A DNA stretch of 24,454 bases from an uncultured Erysipelotrichaceae bacterium (GTDB lineage Bacteria; Bacillota_I; Bacilli_A; Erysipelotrichales; Erysipelotrichaceae). The translations under genes and the position numbers were made by a program. The notes beneath the pieces are model-generated. The model searched no databases, was not told the origin of the DNA, and was given only the letters and a program-made list of their open reading frames with translations. The DNA is taken from contig CAKUWO010000018.1 of NCBI GenBank assembly GCA_934699415.1, positions 1 to 24,454 of the forward strand, read 5' to 3'. Positions 13,261-21,507 of the stretch are shown here, one piece after another; position 1 is the first letter of the stretch, and the number at the start of each line of letters is the position of its first letter.

Positions 13261-16002
13261 TTAAAGAATATTTGACTCAGCTAAAACCTTAGCACAGCGC
13301 TCGCAAAGCCCATCTTCTGATGTAGATGAAGTAATATTCCAACAGCGTGGGCAAACCTTACCTTCTGCCTTAGTTACATCAACAGCGCATAATTCATATT
13401 GATGCTTAGCTTCACCATAAGCAAGAGAAGAAACTTGTAACCATTGCTTTACATCTTTATTAAAGTGTTTTAGGAATAAAGCTTCATCTTCAGCACTTAA
13501 TTTTAATAAGAGGCTAGCTTCAAGAGGTTTACCAATTACTTTATTCTGTCTTGCTTCTTCAAGAGCTTTTAAAATATCATCTCTTACTGCATTTAAACGA
13601 GTGAAATCAGCCTTAATTTCTTCTTCATCTGCATAACAAGCCTCATCAATAAAGTGAGTATAGTGAACAGAAGTAGCTTCATCATTGTTGAAATGATTCC
13701 AAACTTCATCAGCTGTGAAGCAAAGAATTGGTGACCATAGACGTACCAATGTATCGGTTGCGTGATAAATAACACTCTGGCAACTTCTTCTCTTATGTGA
13801 ATCTAATTTTTCAATATAAAGAACATCTTTAGCACAATCAAGATAATAAGCAGAAAGCTCATTAGACATAAAGTTAGTTAATAAAGAAGATACTGCAATG
13901 AAATCATAACGTCCATAAGCTTCTCTTACAGCTTTATTTACTTCATTAAGGCGAATCATGAAATACTTATCAAAAGAATTCATTTCATCATAATTAACCA
14001 TATCTTTATTAGGATCAAAATCTTCTTTATCAATGTTACCTAACATGAAACGGAAAGTATTACGTACTTTACGATATTGATCTGAAGTCTGTTTTAATAA
14101 GACATCACCAATACGCATATCAGCAGTATAGTCTACATTAGCAGCCCATAAACGTAAAACATCAGCACCATACTTGTCAATAATATCAATTGGGTTAACA
14201 ACATTACCAATTGATTTAGACATCTTTTCGCCTTTAGCATCACATACATAGCCGTGTGAAAGAACCGATTTATAAGGAGCAGTATCATGGTTAGCAACCG
14301 ATACAATTAATGAAGAGTTGAACCAACCACGATATTGGTCACTTCCTTCAAAATATAAATCGCAAGGATAAGAATAACCACGAGCAATTAATTCATTCCA
14401 TGAAGAACCTGAATCAAACCATACGTCCATAATATCTTTTTCTTTGGTATAGAGACCATTTGGTGATTTAGGGTTAGCATAACCTTCTGGTAATAAATCT
14501 TTAGCTTCTTTTTCAAACCAAACATTTGAGCCATATTCTTTAAATAATTCAGCAATATGTTCAAATACTTTTTGTTCAATAATTGGTGAACCATCTTCGT
14601 TATAGATGATAGGAATTGGTACACCCCATAAACGTTGTCTTGAAATGCACCAATCAGAGCGGTCTTTAATCATATTAGAAAGACGTACTTCGCCCCATTC
14701 ATTTAACCAATTAACGTTTTTAACCGCTTCAAGTAAACGATCTTTAATCTTATCAATAGATGCAAACCATTGAACAGTAGCTCTAAAAATAACCGGTTTC
14801 TTTAAACGATCATCATGAGGATAAGAGTGCGTAATTCTCTCAATTGCTAAAAGAGAACCGTTTTCTTTTAATAATTCAATAACTTTCTTTGAACAATCAT
14901 CGATAAATAATCCTTTAAGCTCATCTCCACATTCTTCAGTCATACAACCTTTATTATCAACAGAGTTAAATACAGGAATTCCATAACGTTGGCATGTATA
15001 GAAGTCATCAAGACCATGGCCAGAAGATGTATGAACGCATCCCGTTCCTTCCCCTGCTTCTACATAGTTACCAAGGCATACTAAGCTTGTCTTATTAGGA
15101 TATAAAGGATGAGTAACATTAATTCTTTCAAGTTCTCTTCCTTTGAAAGTTCGTAAAATACCCTTATTTTCAAGATTGAATTTAGCTAATAAGGTATCGA
15201 CGTTTTCTTTTAAGAAGATAAGTTTACCTTTATCCGTTAATACTTCAGCATATTCAAGATCCGCGCCAAGAGTAATAGCTTGGTCACTTGGAATAGTCCA
15301 TGGAGTAGTAGTCCAAATAACAAAATAATCATCGTTATCTAGGATGCCTTTACCATCTTGAACATTAAAACGAACATAGATAGTATCATCGGATTTATCA
15401 AAATAAACGATTTCCGAATCAGCTACAGCTGTTTCGTTATAAGGTGACCAATAAATAGGCTTCAATCCTTGGAAAATCATACCATCCATAGCCATCTTGG
15501 CAAAAGATAAAATCTGACGAGCTTCAAATTCTTTCTTTAAAGTAATATATGGATGTTCAAAGTCAGCACACTGTCCAAGTCTTTTCTCTGTTTCCATCTG
15601 AATAGCAATCTGTTTATGTGCATATTCTTCACATTTCTTACGGAATTCAGATGGTGTAAGAGCTTTACGATCTACACCTAATTTCTGAACAGCGTTTTCA
15701 ATAGGTAAACCATGAGTATCCCAGCCTGGGAAGAAAGGTGCATAAAAGCCTTCCATATTTTTAGAGCGTACAATGAAATCTTTAATAATGCGATTCATAG
15801 CAGTTCCGGCATGAAGGTTATTGTTGGCATATGGTGGACCATCATGAAGAATAAAAGGTTTATGGTCTTTATTCTTAGCAATAACTTTGTTGTAGAAATC
15901 ATCTTCTTGCCATTTCTTCAACATAATTGGCTCTTTAATTGTTAAATTGCCACGCATTTCAAAATCAGTTTTAGGCATGCGCAGTGTGTCTTTGTAATCC
16001 AT
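13261..16002 (-). CDS. ileS: Isoleucyl-tRNA synthetase
   Basis: Charges tRNA-Ile with isoleucine; cytosolic class I synthetase, 913 residues, full length. It has the Rossmann fold, a CP1 editing domain (TTTPWTIPSD at 231-240 and GTGCVHTSSGHGLDD at 319-333, with editing Asp333), the KMSKS loop (GEKMSKSIGN, 591-600), the tRNA-binding anticodon domain, and a C-terminal zinc ribbon (CPRCWN and CERC). The HIGH motif is altered: PYANNNLHAGTAMNR (58-71) gives HAGT, with Thr67 at the place of the second histidine. The KMSKS loop is intact and the family match is strong along the whole length. The ATG at 16002 follows AGAAGGAG. Expression is controlled by the T-box at 16021-16219. sepF lies upstream, as in many Bacillota. 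Confidence 0.97.
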   Translation of the reverse strand: MDYKDTLRMPKTDFEMRGNLTIKEPIMLKKWQEDDFYNKVIAKNKDHKPFILHDGPPYANNNLHAGTAMNRIIKDFIVRSKNMEGFYAPFFPGWDTHGLPIENAVQKLGVDRKALTPSEFRKKCEEYAHKQIAIQMETEKRLGQCADFEHPYITLKKEFEARQILSFAKMAMDGMIFQGLKPIYWSPYNETAVADSEIVYFDKSDDTIYVRFNVQDGKGILDNDDYFVIWTTTPWTIPSDQAITLGADLEYAEVLTDKGKLIFLKENVDTLLAKFNLENKGILRTFKGRELERINVTHPLYPNKTSLVCLGNYVEAGEGTGCVHTSSGHGLDDFYTCQRYGIPVFNSVDNKGCMTEECGDELKGLFIDDCSKKVIELLKENGSLLAIERITHSYPHDDRLKKPVIFRATVQWFASIDKIKDRLLEAVKNVNWLNEWGEVRLSNMIKDRSDWCISRQRLWGVPIPIIYNEDGSPIIEQKVFEHIAELFKEYGSNVWFEKEAKDLLPEGYANPKSPNGLYTKEKDIMDVWFDSGSSWNELIARGYSYPCDLYFEGSDQYRGWFNSSLIVSVANHDTAPYKSVLSHGYVCDAKGEKMSKSIGNVVNPIDIIDKYGADVLRLWAANVDYTADMRIGDVLLKQTSDQYRKVRNTFRFMLGNIDKEDFDPNKDMVNYDEMNSFDKYFMIRLNEVNKAVREAYGRYDFIAVSSLLTNFMSNELSAYYLDCAKDVLYIEKLDSHKRRSCQSVIYHATDTLVRLWSPILCFTADEVWNHFNNDEATSVHYTHFIDEACYADEEEIKADFTRLNAVRDDILKALEEARQNKVIGKPLEASLLLKLSAEDEALFLKHFNKDVKQWLQVSSLAYGEAKHQYELCAVDVTKAEGKVCPRCWNITSSTSEDGLCERCAKVLAESNIL

Positions 16003-16020
16003 TTTTCTCTCCTTCTAATT

Positions 16021-16219
16021 AAAAAAGGTAGAACCCAAAGGTCGCTATAAAGCGAGGTTCCACCTTTATTTATTACTTAATCTCTTAACGCGAGTAACGT
16101 CTTCCACTCATCGTAGAAGAAGCTCATGAGTGATATCTATCCAAAATTTGATAATAGTTTACACCATCCACTATCTCTCTCAAATCGCTTTTTGGAAGCA
16201 TGTCTCAATCAAAGCTTAT
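16021..16219 (-). promoter_or_regulatory. T-box leader (isoleucine) of ileS
   Basis: On the minus strand the leader has an AG-bulge/GGATGGTG element (16162-16169), a Stem I with a likely specifier AUC in GATATCAC (16134-16132), matching isoleucine, and the T-box core AAGGTGGAACC (16067-16056). A terminator hairpin follows: AAAGGTGGAACC with GGTTCTACCTTT (16024-16035) and a run of six T. Uncharged tRNA-Ile would pair with the specifier and T-box and favour the antiterminator, so ileS is read when isoleucyl-tRNA is scarce. Confidence 0.93.
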
Positions 16220-16225
16220 GCAGAT

Positions 16226-16254
16226 ATTATGTCACAAGCTTAAATAATCTTCAA
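16226..16254 (-). promoter_or_regulatory. Promoter of the ileS T-box leader
   Basis: TTGAAG (16254-16249), 17 bases, CATAAT (16231-16226); start expected near 16219, matching the 5' end of the T-box leader. The -35 touches the end of sepF. Confidence 0.65.
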
Positions 16255-16255
16255 G

Positions 16256-16654
16256 TTATTCAGTTACGTCAGTTAAAGAAATATCGCCACTAACAGGCAT
16301 TGTACGTGGAGCACAAAGAATAACATTATCACCAATCATCTTAATAGAGCCATTAACGCCATAAACAACCCCTGATAAGAAATCAATAATGCGTTGACGA
16401 TAATCGTTAGGCATACGATGTAAATTAACAGCACAAGCTCTTTTTTGTTTGATTTGGTATCCGATTTCTTCAGCTTCATCAAATGTACGAGGTTCAAATA
16501 AAACAATATTACTATTTTCTGCTACTTTAGTTGCACCTTCTACCTGAGGTTTTTCATATTGACTAATAGCTCGAGATTCTTCTTCCGTTAATTCAAGTTC
16601 ATCTTCTTCTTCGATTGGTGCAATAAAATCTTTAAGTTTCTTACCTAATCCCAT
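16256..16654 (-). CDS. sepF: Cell division protein SepF
   Basis: A 132-residue SepF, which binds FtsZ and the membrane and helps to align FtsZ filaments at the septum. The N-terminal amphipathic membrane helix is MGLGKKLKDFI, followed by an acidic linker rich in Glu (15-30). The folded domain starts near residue 48 (NIVLFEPRTFDEAEEIGYQI) and has NLHRMPNDYRQRIIDFLSG (77-95) and GSIKMIGDNVILCAP. The ATG at 16654 has GAGGAG upstream. It is a single-gene unit by its own extended -10, upstream of the ileS leader. In other Bacillota ylmG/ylmH and divIVA often follow; they are absent here. Confidence 0.95.
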   Translation of the reverse strand: MGLGKKLKDFIAPIEEEDELELTEEESRAISQYEKPQVEGATKVAENSNIVLFEPRTFDEAEEIGYQIKQKRACAVNLHRMPNDYRQRIIDFLSGVVYGVNGSIKMIGDNVILCAPRTMPVSGDISLTDVTE

Positions 16655-16681
16655 AAAAAAACTCCTCTAATTGATATTAAT

Positions 16682-16690
16682 ATTTTAACA
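16682..16690 (-). promoter_or_regulatory. Extended -10 promoter of sepF
   Basis: TGTTAAAAT within GTGTGTTAAAATATTAA (TRTGN); start expected near 16675, leader about 21 bases with the ribosome site. Weak -35. Confidence 0.5.
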
Positions 16691-16721
16691 CACTTTAATC
16701 ATAATTTATTATTGACAAAGT

Positions 16722-16759
16722 ATAAAGAAAAGAGGCGTTTAATCAATAAACGTCTCTTT
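16722..16759 (-). terminator. Intrinsic terminator of the opp operon, containing the oppF stop
   Basis: Minus strand AAAGAGACGTTTA / TAAACGCCTCTTT (one A:C mismatch) with a short loop, followed by TCTTTA. The oppF stop (16739-16741) lies in the loop side of the stem. Confidence 0.75.
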
Positions 16760-17710
16760 TTCCATTTCTTTTAATTTAACTTCATATTCAGCCTTTTCAC
16801 GATCATTCATGAAGACATAATGATCTGGGCGAATTTCACGAAGTTTTGGCTTTTCCCCAGATAAATCACGTTTTGATTCATCATAGATGACAAGCTCTTT
16901 AGCTTTTTCAATACGTGGGTCCGGCATAGGCACAGCCTGTAATAATGATTGAGTATATGGATGGAGTGGAAATCTAAAGAGTTCATCAGTTGGTGCCACT
17001 TCAACAATTCGGCCATTATGAATTACTGCGATTCTATCAGCGAAATAACGTACAACTGATAAATCATGGGCAATAAACATATAAGTTAAACCTTTTTCTT
17101 CTTTGAATTTATTCATGAGGTTTAATACCTGAGCACGAATAGAAACATCAAGAGCAGAAATAGGCTCATCAGCAATAATGAATTCAGGCTCCATAATCAT
17201 AGCACGTGCAATACCCACACGCTGTCTTTGTCCACCTGAAAATTCATGAGGATAGCGCGATTTATGTTCTGGAAGAAGTCCTACTTCATTTAAAACACGA
17301 TCTACTTTTGCTTCACGATCTGCCTCATCTTTATATAGATGGAAGTTATATAAACCTTCAGATACACAATAGTCAATAGTTGCACGCTCATTAAGTGAAG
17401 CTGCAGGGTCTTGATAAATCATTTGAATATTACGGATAACTTCTCTTTTTTCTTCAGAAGTTAATGGACCATTAATCTTCTTGCCTTTATAAAAGATATC
17501 ACCAGCAGAAGTATTATGAAGTCTAATAATAGCACGTGCAATAGTAGTTTTACCTGAACCAGATTCACCTACTAAAGCAAAGGTTTCACCTTTATAAATC
17601 TTAAAGTTGGCATCTTTAACAGCACGGAATCTTTTACCGTTATTATTGAAAGTAACTTCAGCATGTTCAACAGAGATTAATACTTCTTTTTCATTCTGCT
17701 TATCGTTCAC
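16739..17710 (-). CDS. oppF: Oligopeptide ABC transporter ATPase OppF (AmiF-like)
   Basis: One of two ATPases that power peptide import, 323 residues. Walker A GESGSGKTT (48-56), signature SGGQRQRVGIARA, Walker B FIIADEPISALD and the C-terminal oligopeptide-transporter extension (HPYTQSLLQAVPMPDP) are present. The start is a GTG at 17710 that overlaps the last 11 bases of oppD, with GGAGG inside the oppD codons, so the two are translationally coupled. It ends at a terminator that includes its stop. Its closest role partner is OppD; lengths of the whole set match pneumococcal Ami proteins. Confidence 0.95.
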   Translation of the reverse strand: MNDKQNEKEVLISVEHAEVTFNNNGKRFRAVKDANFKIYKGETFALVGESGSGKTTIARAIIRLHNTSAGDIFYKGKKINGPLTSEEKREVIRNIQMIYQDPAASLNERATIDYCVSEGLYNFHLYKDEADREAKVDRVLNEVGLLPEHKSRYPHEFSGGQRQRVGIARAMIMEPEFIIADEPISALDVSIRAQVLNLMNKFKEEKGLTYMFIAHDLSVVRYFADRIAVIHNGRIVEVAPTDELFRFPLHPYTQSLLQAVPMPDPRIEKAKELVIYDESKRDLSGEKPKLREIRPDHYVFMNDREKAEYEVKLKEMEKETFID

Positions 17711-18773
17711 TGTAGATACCTCCTTTTCCGGTTAATTCAAGCATTCTAGCATGTAAATTTTTAACAATAGCTGGTGGTTCAACCTTAGGTGCCCTAGGGT
17801 CTAAAAGCCATGTTTTAGCATAGTGAGTATCACTTACCTTAAAGAAAGGAGGTTCTTCTTCAAAATCAATTTTCATTGAATAGTTAGAACGTAAAGCGAA
17901 GGCATCCCCCTTAACCTCTTCAAATAATGATGGTGGAGTACCACGAATAGCAAATAGTTCTTCACCCTTCTTACCAAGCTGTGGTAAAGATGAGAGTAAT
18001 CCCCAAGTATATGGATGACGTGAATCATAGAAAATTTCTTCTACATCACCATATTCAATAATCTGACCAGCATACATAACACATACTCTATCAGCAACGT
18101 TAGCTACAACGCCTAAGTCATGAGTGATATAAATAGTTGTAAAGCCATATTCATTAGACAACTCTTTAATTAAATGAATAATCTGAGCTTGAATAGTTAC
18201 ATCAAGAGCAGTTGTTGGTTCATCGCAAACAAGAATCTTTGGATGGCAAGCAAGAGCAATAGCGATAACAATACGTTGTCTCATACCACCAGAATACATA
18301 AAAGGATATTCATCATATCTTCTTTCAGCATCATGAATACCAACACGCTTCATAAGTTCAATAGCTTCAACCTTAGCTTCAGCTTTTGATTTACCTTGGT
18401 GTTTAATAATAACTTCTGAAATCTGATAACCAATTGTGCGAACAGGGTTAAGAGATGTCATTGGATCTTGAAAGACAGTAGCAATTCTTTTGCCACGAAT
18501 CTTTTCCCATTCAGAATCTTTCTTAATCTTGCAAAGATCCTGTCCTTCAAACATGATTTCACCATTACTGATGACACCGTTTGATTCAAGCATTCCAGTG
18601 AAAGTCTTAGTAAATACTGATTTACCTGATCCTGATTCACCTACAATAGCTACTACTTTACCTTCTTCAAAATCAAGAGAAATATTTCTAATAGCAGTTA
18701 AAACTCGGTCACGAACTTTAAATTTAACAACGAGATCCTTGACCGAAAGGATAATATTTTTTTCTTCAGCCAT
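17700..18773 (-). CDS. oppD: Oligopeptide ABC transporter ATPase OppD (AmiE-like)
   Basis: Second ATPase of the importer, 357 residues. Walker A GESGSGKSV (45-53), signature SGGMRQRIVIA, Walker B ILVCDEPTTALD and the C-terminal peptide-transporter extension (HPYTWGLLSSLP followed by IRGTPPSLFE) are visible. The C-terminal stretch after residue 285 is longer than in dipeptide systems and includes an extra acidic segment (FEEEPPFFKVSDTHYAKTW), a feature of Ami/Opp ATPases. The ATG at 18773 has AAGGAGGT upstream and follows oppC by 11 bases. Confidence 0.95.
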   Translation of the reverse strand: MAEEKNIILSVKDLVVKFKVRDRVLTAIRNISLDFEEGKVVAIVGESGSGKSVFTKTFTGMLESNGVISNGEIMFEGQDLCKIKKDSEWEKIRGKRIATVFQDPMTSLNPVRTIGYQISEVIIKHQGKSKAEAKVEAIELMKRVGIHDAERRYDEYPFMYSGGMRQRIVIAIALACHPKILVCDEPTTALDVTIQAQIIHLIKELSNEYGFTTIYITHDLGVVANVADRVCVMYAGQIIEYGDVEEIFYDSRHPYTWGLLSSLPQLGKKGEELFAIRGTPPSLFEEVKGDAFALRSNYSMKIDFEEEPPFFKVSDTHYAKTWLLDPRAPKVEPPAIVKNLHARMLELTGKGGIYSER

Positions 18774-18784
18774 TTTGAACCTCC

Positions 18785-19705
18785 TTAAATCATATGAGTA
18801 CGTGGGTCAGAAGCATCTGCTAAAGTCTGACCAACAATATAAAGTGAAATAGAAATAATTGCTGAAATAGCTACTGGAATCCAGAAAAGATATGGAGTAC
18901 TTGTTAAATATGGTGAATAGTCCTGAATCATCTGTCCTAAAGATCCATCTGCACGAGTAATACCTACGCCAATAAATGATAAGAATACTTCATAAGAAAT
19001 AAAGTTAGGAATATCACGTGAGATGCTTGTCATGATAACCGAAATTAAATAAGGCAATACGTTATGAGTAATAATCTTACCAGTTGATGTACCTAAAGTT
19101 CTAGAAGCCAAGTTATATTCACGGTCACGAATAATCATAACCATAACACGCATTTGATATGCTACAGCAACCCATGAAGTAACCGAAAGCGCAAAGATTA
19201 ATTGAACCATACCAGATCCTAAAGCATACATCAAAATCATAGCAATTAAAGTCATCGGGATATTAGATAAAACGTTATAAACTTCAATCATAACTTTATC
19301 TACTCTTTTAGAAAATCCCCACCACATACCAATTAAGACACCAACAGTAGTAGTAATGAAGGTAGCAACAAATGAAATGAATAATGAGTTTCTAGTACCA
19401 AGCCATACAGCATCAAATAAAGAGTTACCTTTATCATCAGTACCAAACCAATATGTAGAATTTGGACGGATATATTTCATTGAAGCATTGTTGATATTTG
19501 GCGTAACCATTGGATTATATCCAGAAATCATCGGTTGAATAATAGACATTAAAATAACAGCTAAAGTAATAAGTAACATGGCAATTGCAAGTTTTGATGA
19601 GAAAAACTTACGGAATACTGAGCGCCAATATGAATATTGAGGAGCAGCGATATGTTCTGAAGCAGAATCATCAGCAATCGCAAATTGGAATCTTTCATCC
19701 TGCAT
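18785..19705 (-). CDS. oppC: Oligopeptide ABC transporter permease OppC (AmiD-like)
   Basis: Second permease subunit, 306 residues with six membrane helices. The N-terminal 40 residues are cytoplasmic, helix one is near 38-60, and a short outer domain with the TYWFGTDDKGNSLFDAVW stretch follows, typical of OppC. The EAA loop that contacts the ATPases is REYNLASRTLGTSTGKIITHNVLP (near 195-218). The ATG at 19705 shares one base with the oppB stop (TGATG) and stands nine bases after GGAGG. It forms the channel with OppB. Confidence 0.95.
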   Translation of the reverse strand: MQDERFQFAIADDSASEHIAAPQYSYWRSVFRKFFSSKLAIAMLLITLAVILMSIIQPMISGYNPMVTPNINNASMKYIRPNSTYWFGTDDKGNSLFDAVWLGTRNSLFISFVATFITTTVGVLIGMWWGFSKRVDKVMIEVYNVLSNIPMTLIAMILMYALGSGMVQLIFALSVTSWVAVAYQMRVMVMIIRDREYNLASRTLGTSTGKIITHNVLPYLISVIMTSISRDIPNFISYEVFLSFIGVGITRADGSLGQMIQDYSPYLTSTPYLFWIPVAISAIISISLYIVGQTLADASDPRTHMI

Positions 19706-21195
19706 CAGTCATTTCCTCCTTTACTTACAAGCTGGATACGTGGATCTACAACAGTCATCAATAAGTCACCTGCAAGAACAGAAAGAATTGATAATGTTGT
19801 AAAGATAAATACTAAAGTAATAACCATATTGTTATTAACTACTTTAATAGCATCTGGAAGCATTTTACCCATACCAGGTACAGCGAATGCTGATTCGGTA
19901 ATAAGAGCACCAGAGATAGATAAAATAATAGATCCAGGAATACCATTAACGATTGGAATAATAGCATTCTTTAAGATGTGCTTATTAAAGATTTCTGTTT
20001 GAGATAAACCTTTTGCACGTGCAAATTTAACATAATCTTGGCTTGATTGGTCAATCATATAACGACGTAACCACATCATAAGACCAGGAGTTGACATAAG
20101 TGCAAGAATAACAACTGGCATGATATAAGAGCGAATATCATTAAATCCAAGTTGTGGGAATTTATCTGGTAAACCAAATTTATTACCAACAGAGCGCATA
20201 AAGAAAATAAATGCAAGAGATGGAATAGCTACAAGTAAATTAATATAGACAATACCAATCTTATCGATTAATCTATCTTTATATTGTGCCATGGCAATTC
20301 CTGCAGGAATAGCTAAAACATAAGCAATGATAAGTGAAATAACGCCAATAATATACGATGTCATAACCATTGATGGTGATTCATATGCATTTTCACAGTT
20401 TGCATAATTATCATCAAAACGGTTTGCATCAAGGTGGTCAGTCTTAGCTTTATATTTACAAGAAGTCTGGATTAAAGAACTCTTTAATGTAGCACCAGTT
20501 GGGAAAGTTTGCTCAGTTTCTTTAGTAGCACCTTGTCCTCTATTAATAACAGTAAGAGTTGGAATACCTTTGTTTGATGGATATGAAGTTCCAAAGTTAA
20601 AGGTAAGAATATTTGAATGAATAAATGGGAATGAGCCATTGAAATAAATCTGATATTTATAGTTACAACCACTGCACATTAAAGCAGGAGTACCATTATA
20701 AGGGTTCTTACCGAAATAATATTTACGTTCTAAGTTAGGGTTATTTTCATCCTGAATACTATTTTTAGTATCGAGTACTAAAAAAGAACTATAGAAATGG
20801 GTTAAAAGTTCGAAAGCATTATAAGTGTGGACACCATAAGGCTCACCACTCTTTAAAGTGCTCATTTCAAAACCATTGTTAGCCATATTCTCTATAGCTG
20901 TTTTCTGTTCTTTACTTGAATTATCAGTAGTGCAATTTGTGAATTCTGTTGAGCCTTTTTCAAATGAATATTCACAAATTTCACTAACACGTGCAAAATG
21001 CTGATACTTTAATGTATCAAGAGTTTGATTACTATAAATTGTTTTGGTATCGCCAGACATCTTTTTATATGCTGGATCATTATCGAATACTTTATTAGAC
21101 GGTATCATTGTATAAAGCATCACAATGACAATCGATACAACCGCAAAAATAGAAACGATTGACTTTAGTACTCGTTCTAAAATGTATCTTTTCAT
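19705..21195 (-). CDS. oppB: Oligopeptide ABC transporter permease OppB with large outer domain (AmiC-like)
   Basis: First permease subunit, 496 residues. After helix one (about 9-30) there is an extracytoplasmic insertion of about 245 residues (to about 275), then five helices. This build and length match pneumococcal AmiC and differ from the roughly 310-residue OppB of enterobacteria. The EAA loop is KFARAKGLSQTEIFNKHILK near residue 385. The insertion has six cysteines (74, 88, 174, 177, 246, 267), an even number that could form disulfides outside the cell; that is an inference. The ATG at 21195 follows AAAGGATG. The gene has its own promoter behind the oppA terminator. Confidence 0.94.
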   Translation of the reverse strand: MKRYILERVLKSIVSIFAVVSIVIVMLYTMIPSNKVFDNDPAYKKMSGDTKTIYSNQTLDTLKYQHFARVSEICEYSFEKGSTEFTNCTTDNSSKEQKTAIENMANNGFEMSTLKSGEPYGVHTYNAFELLTHFYSSFLVLDTKNSIQDENNPNLERKYYFGKNPYNGTPALMCSGCNYKYQIYFNGSFPFIHSNILTFNFGTSYPSNKGIPTLTVINRGQGATKETEQTFPTGATLKSSLIQTSCKYKAKTDHLDANRFDDNYANCENAYESPSMVMTSYIIGVISLIIAYVLAIPAGIAMAQYKDRLIDKIGIVYINLLVAIPSLAFIFFMRSVGNKFGLPDKFPQLGFNDIRSYIMPVVILALMSTPGLMMWLRRYMIDQSSQDYVKFARAKGLSQTEIFNKHILKNAIIPIVNGIPGSIILSISGALITESAFAVPGMGKMLPDAIKVVNNNMVITLVFIFTTLSILSVLAGDLLMTVVDPRIQLVSKGGND

Positions 21196-21310
21196 AAAAC
21201 ATCCTTTCTATAAAGCTCTAAATAAAGATTCTATTTCAGGATTGAACAGAAAAATCACAAAATAAAATCATCATTAAAATGAGGTGACGAAAAGATATGT
21301 CACAATTATG

Positions 21311-21319
21311 ATTATATCA
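21311..21319 (-). promoter_or_regulatory. Extended -10 promoter of oppBCDF, with an approximately 108-base leader
   Basis: TGATATAAT within TCTATGATATAATC (TRTGN and a perfect hexamer). The expected start near 21304 leaves a leader with a small GTGAC/GTCAC hairpin. The remaining gap (21320-21460) is AT-rich and shows no other gene. Confidence 0.55.
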
Positions 21320-21454
21320 TAGATTTTCCCTTGTAATAGACATTTCATGAAAAATAGATTGTATAATTTCAATTATGAAAATATTTTCATAGATTTGCTT
21401 AAACTATCACTAGTATTGTATCTTTGTAAACTTTCATTTTTAAATATATTTATA

Positions 21455-21489
21455 AAAATAAAAAGGATAACCGCCTATGGTTATCCTTT
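21455..21489 (-). terminator. Intrinsic terminator of oppA
   Basis: Perfect 11-pair stem AAAGGATAACC / GGTTATCCTTT with a six-base loop and a TTTTTATTTTT tail on the minus strand. It separates oppA from oppBCDF, allowing more receptor than permease. Confidence 0.92.
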
Positions 21490-21507
21490 AATTAATAATT
21501 TAATCGA

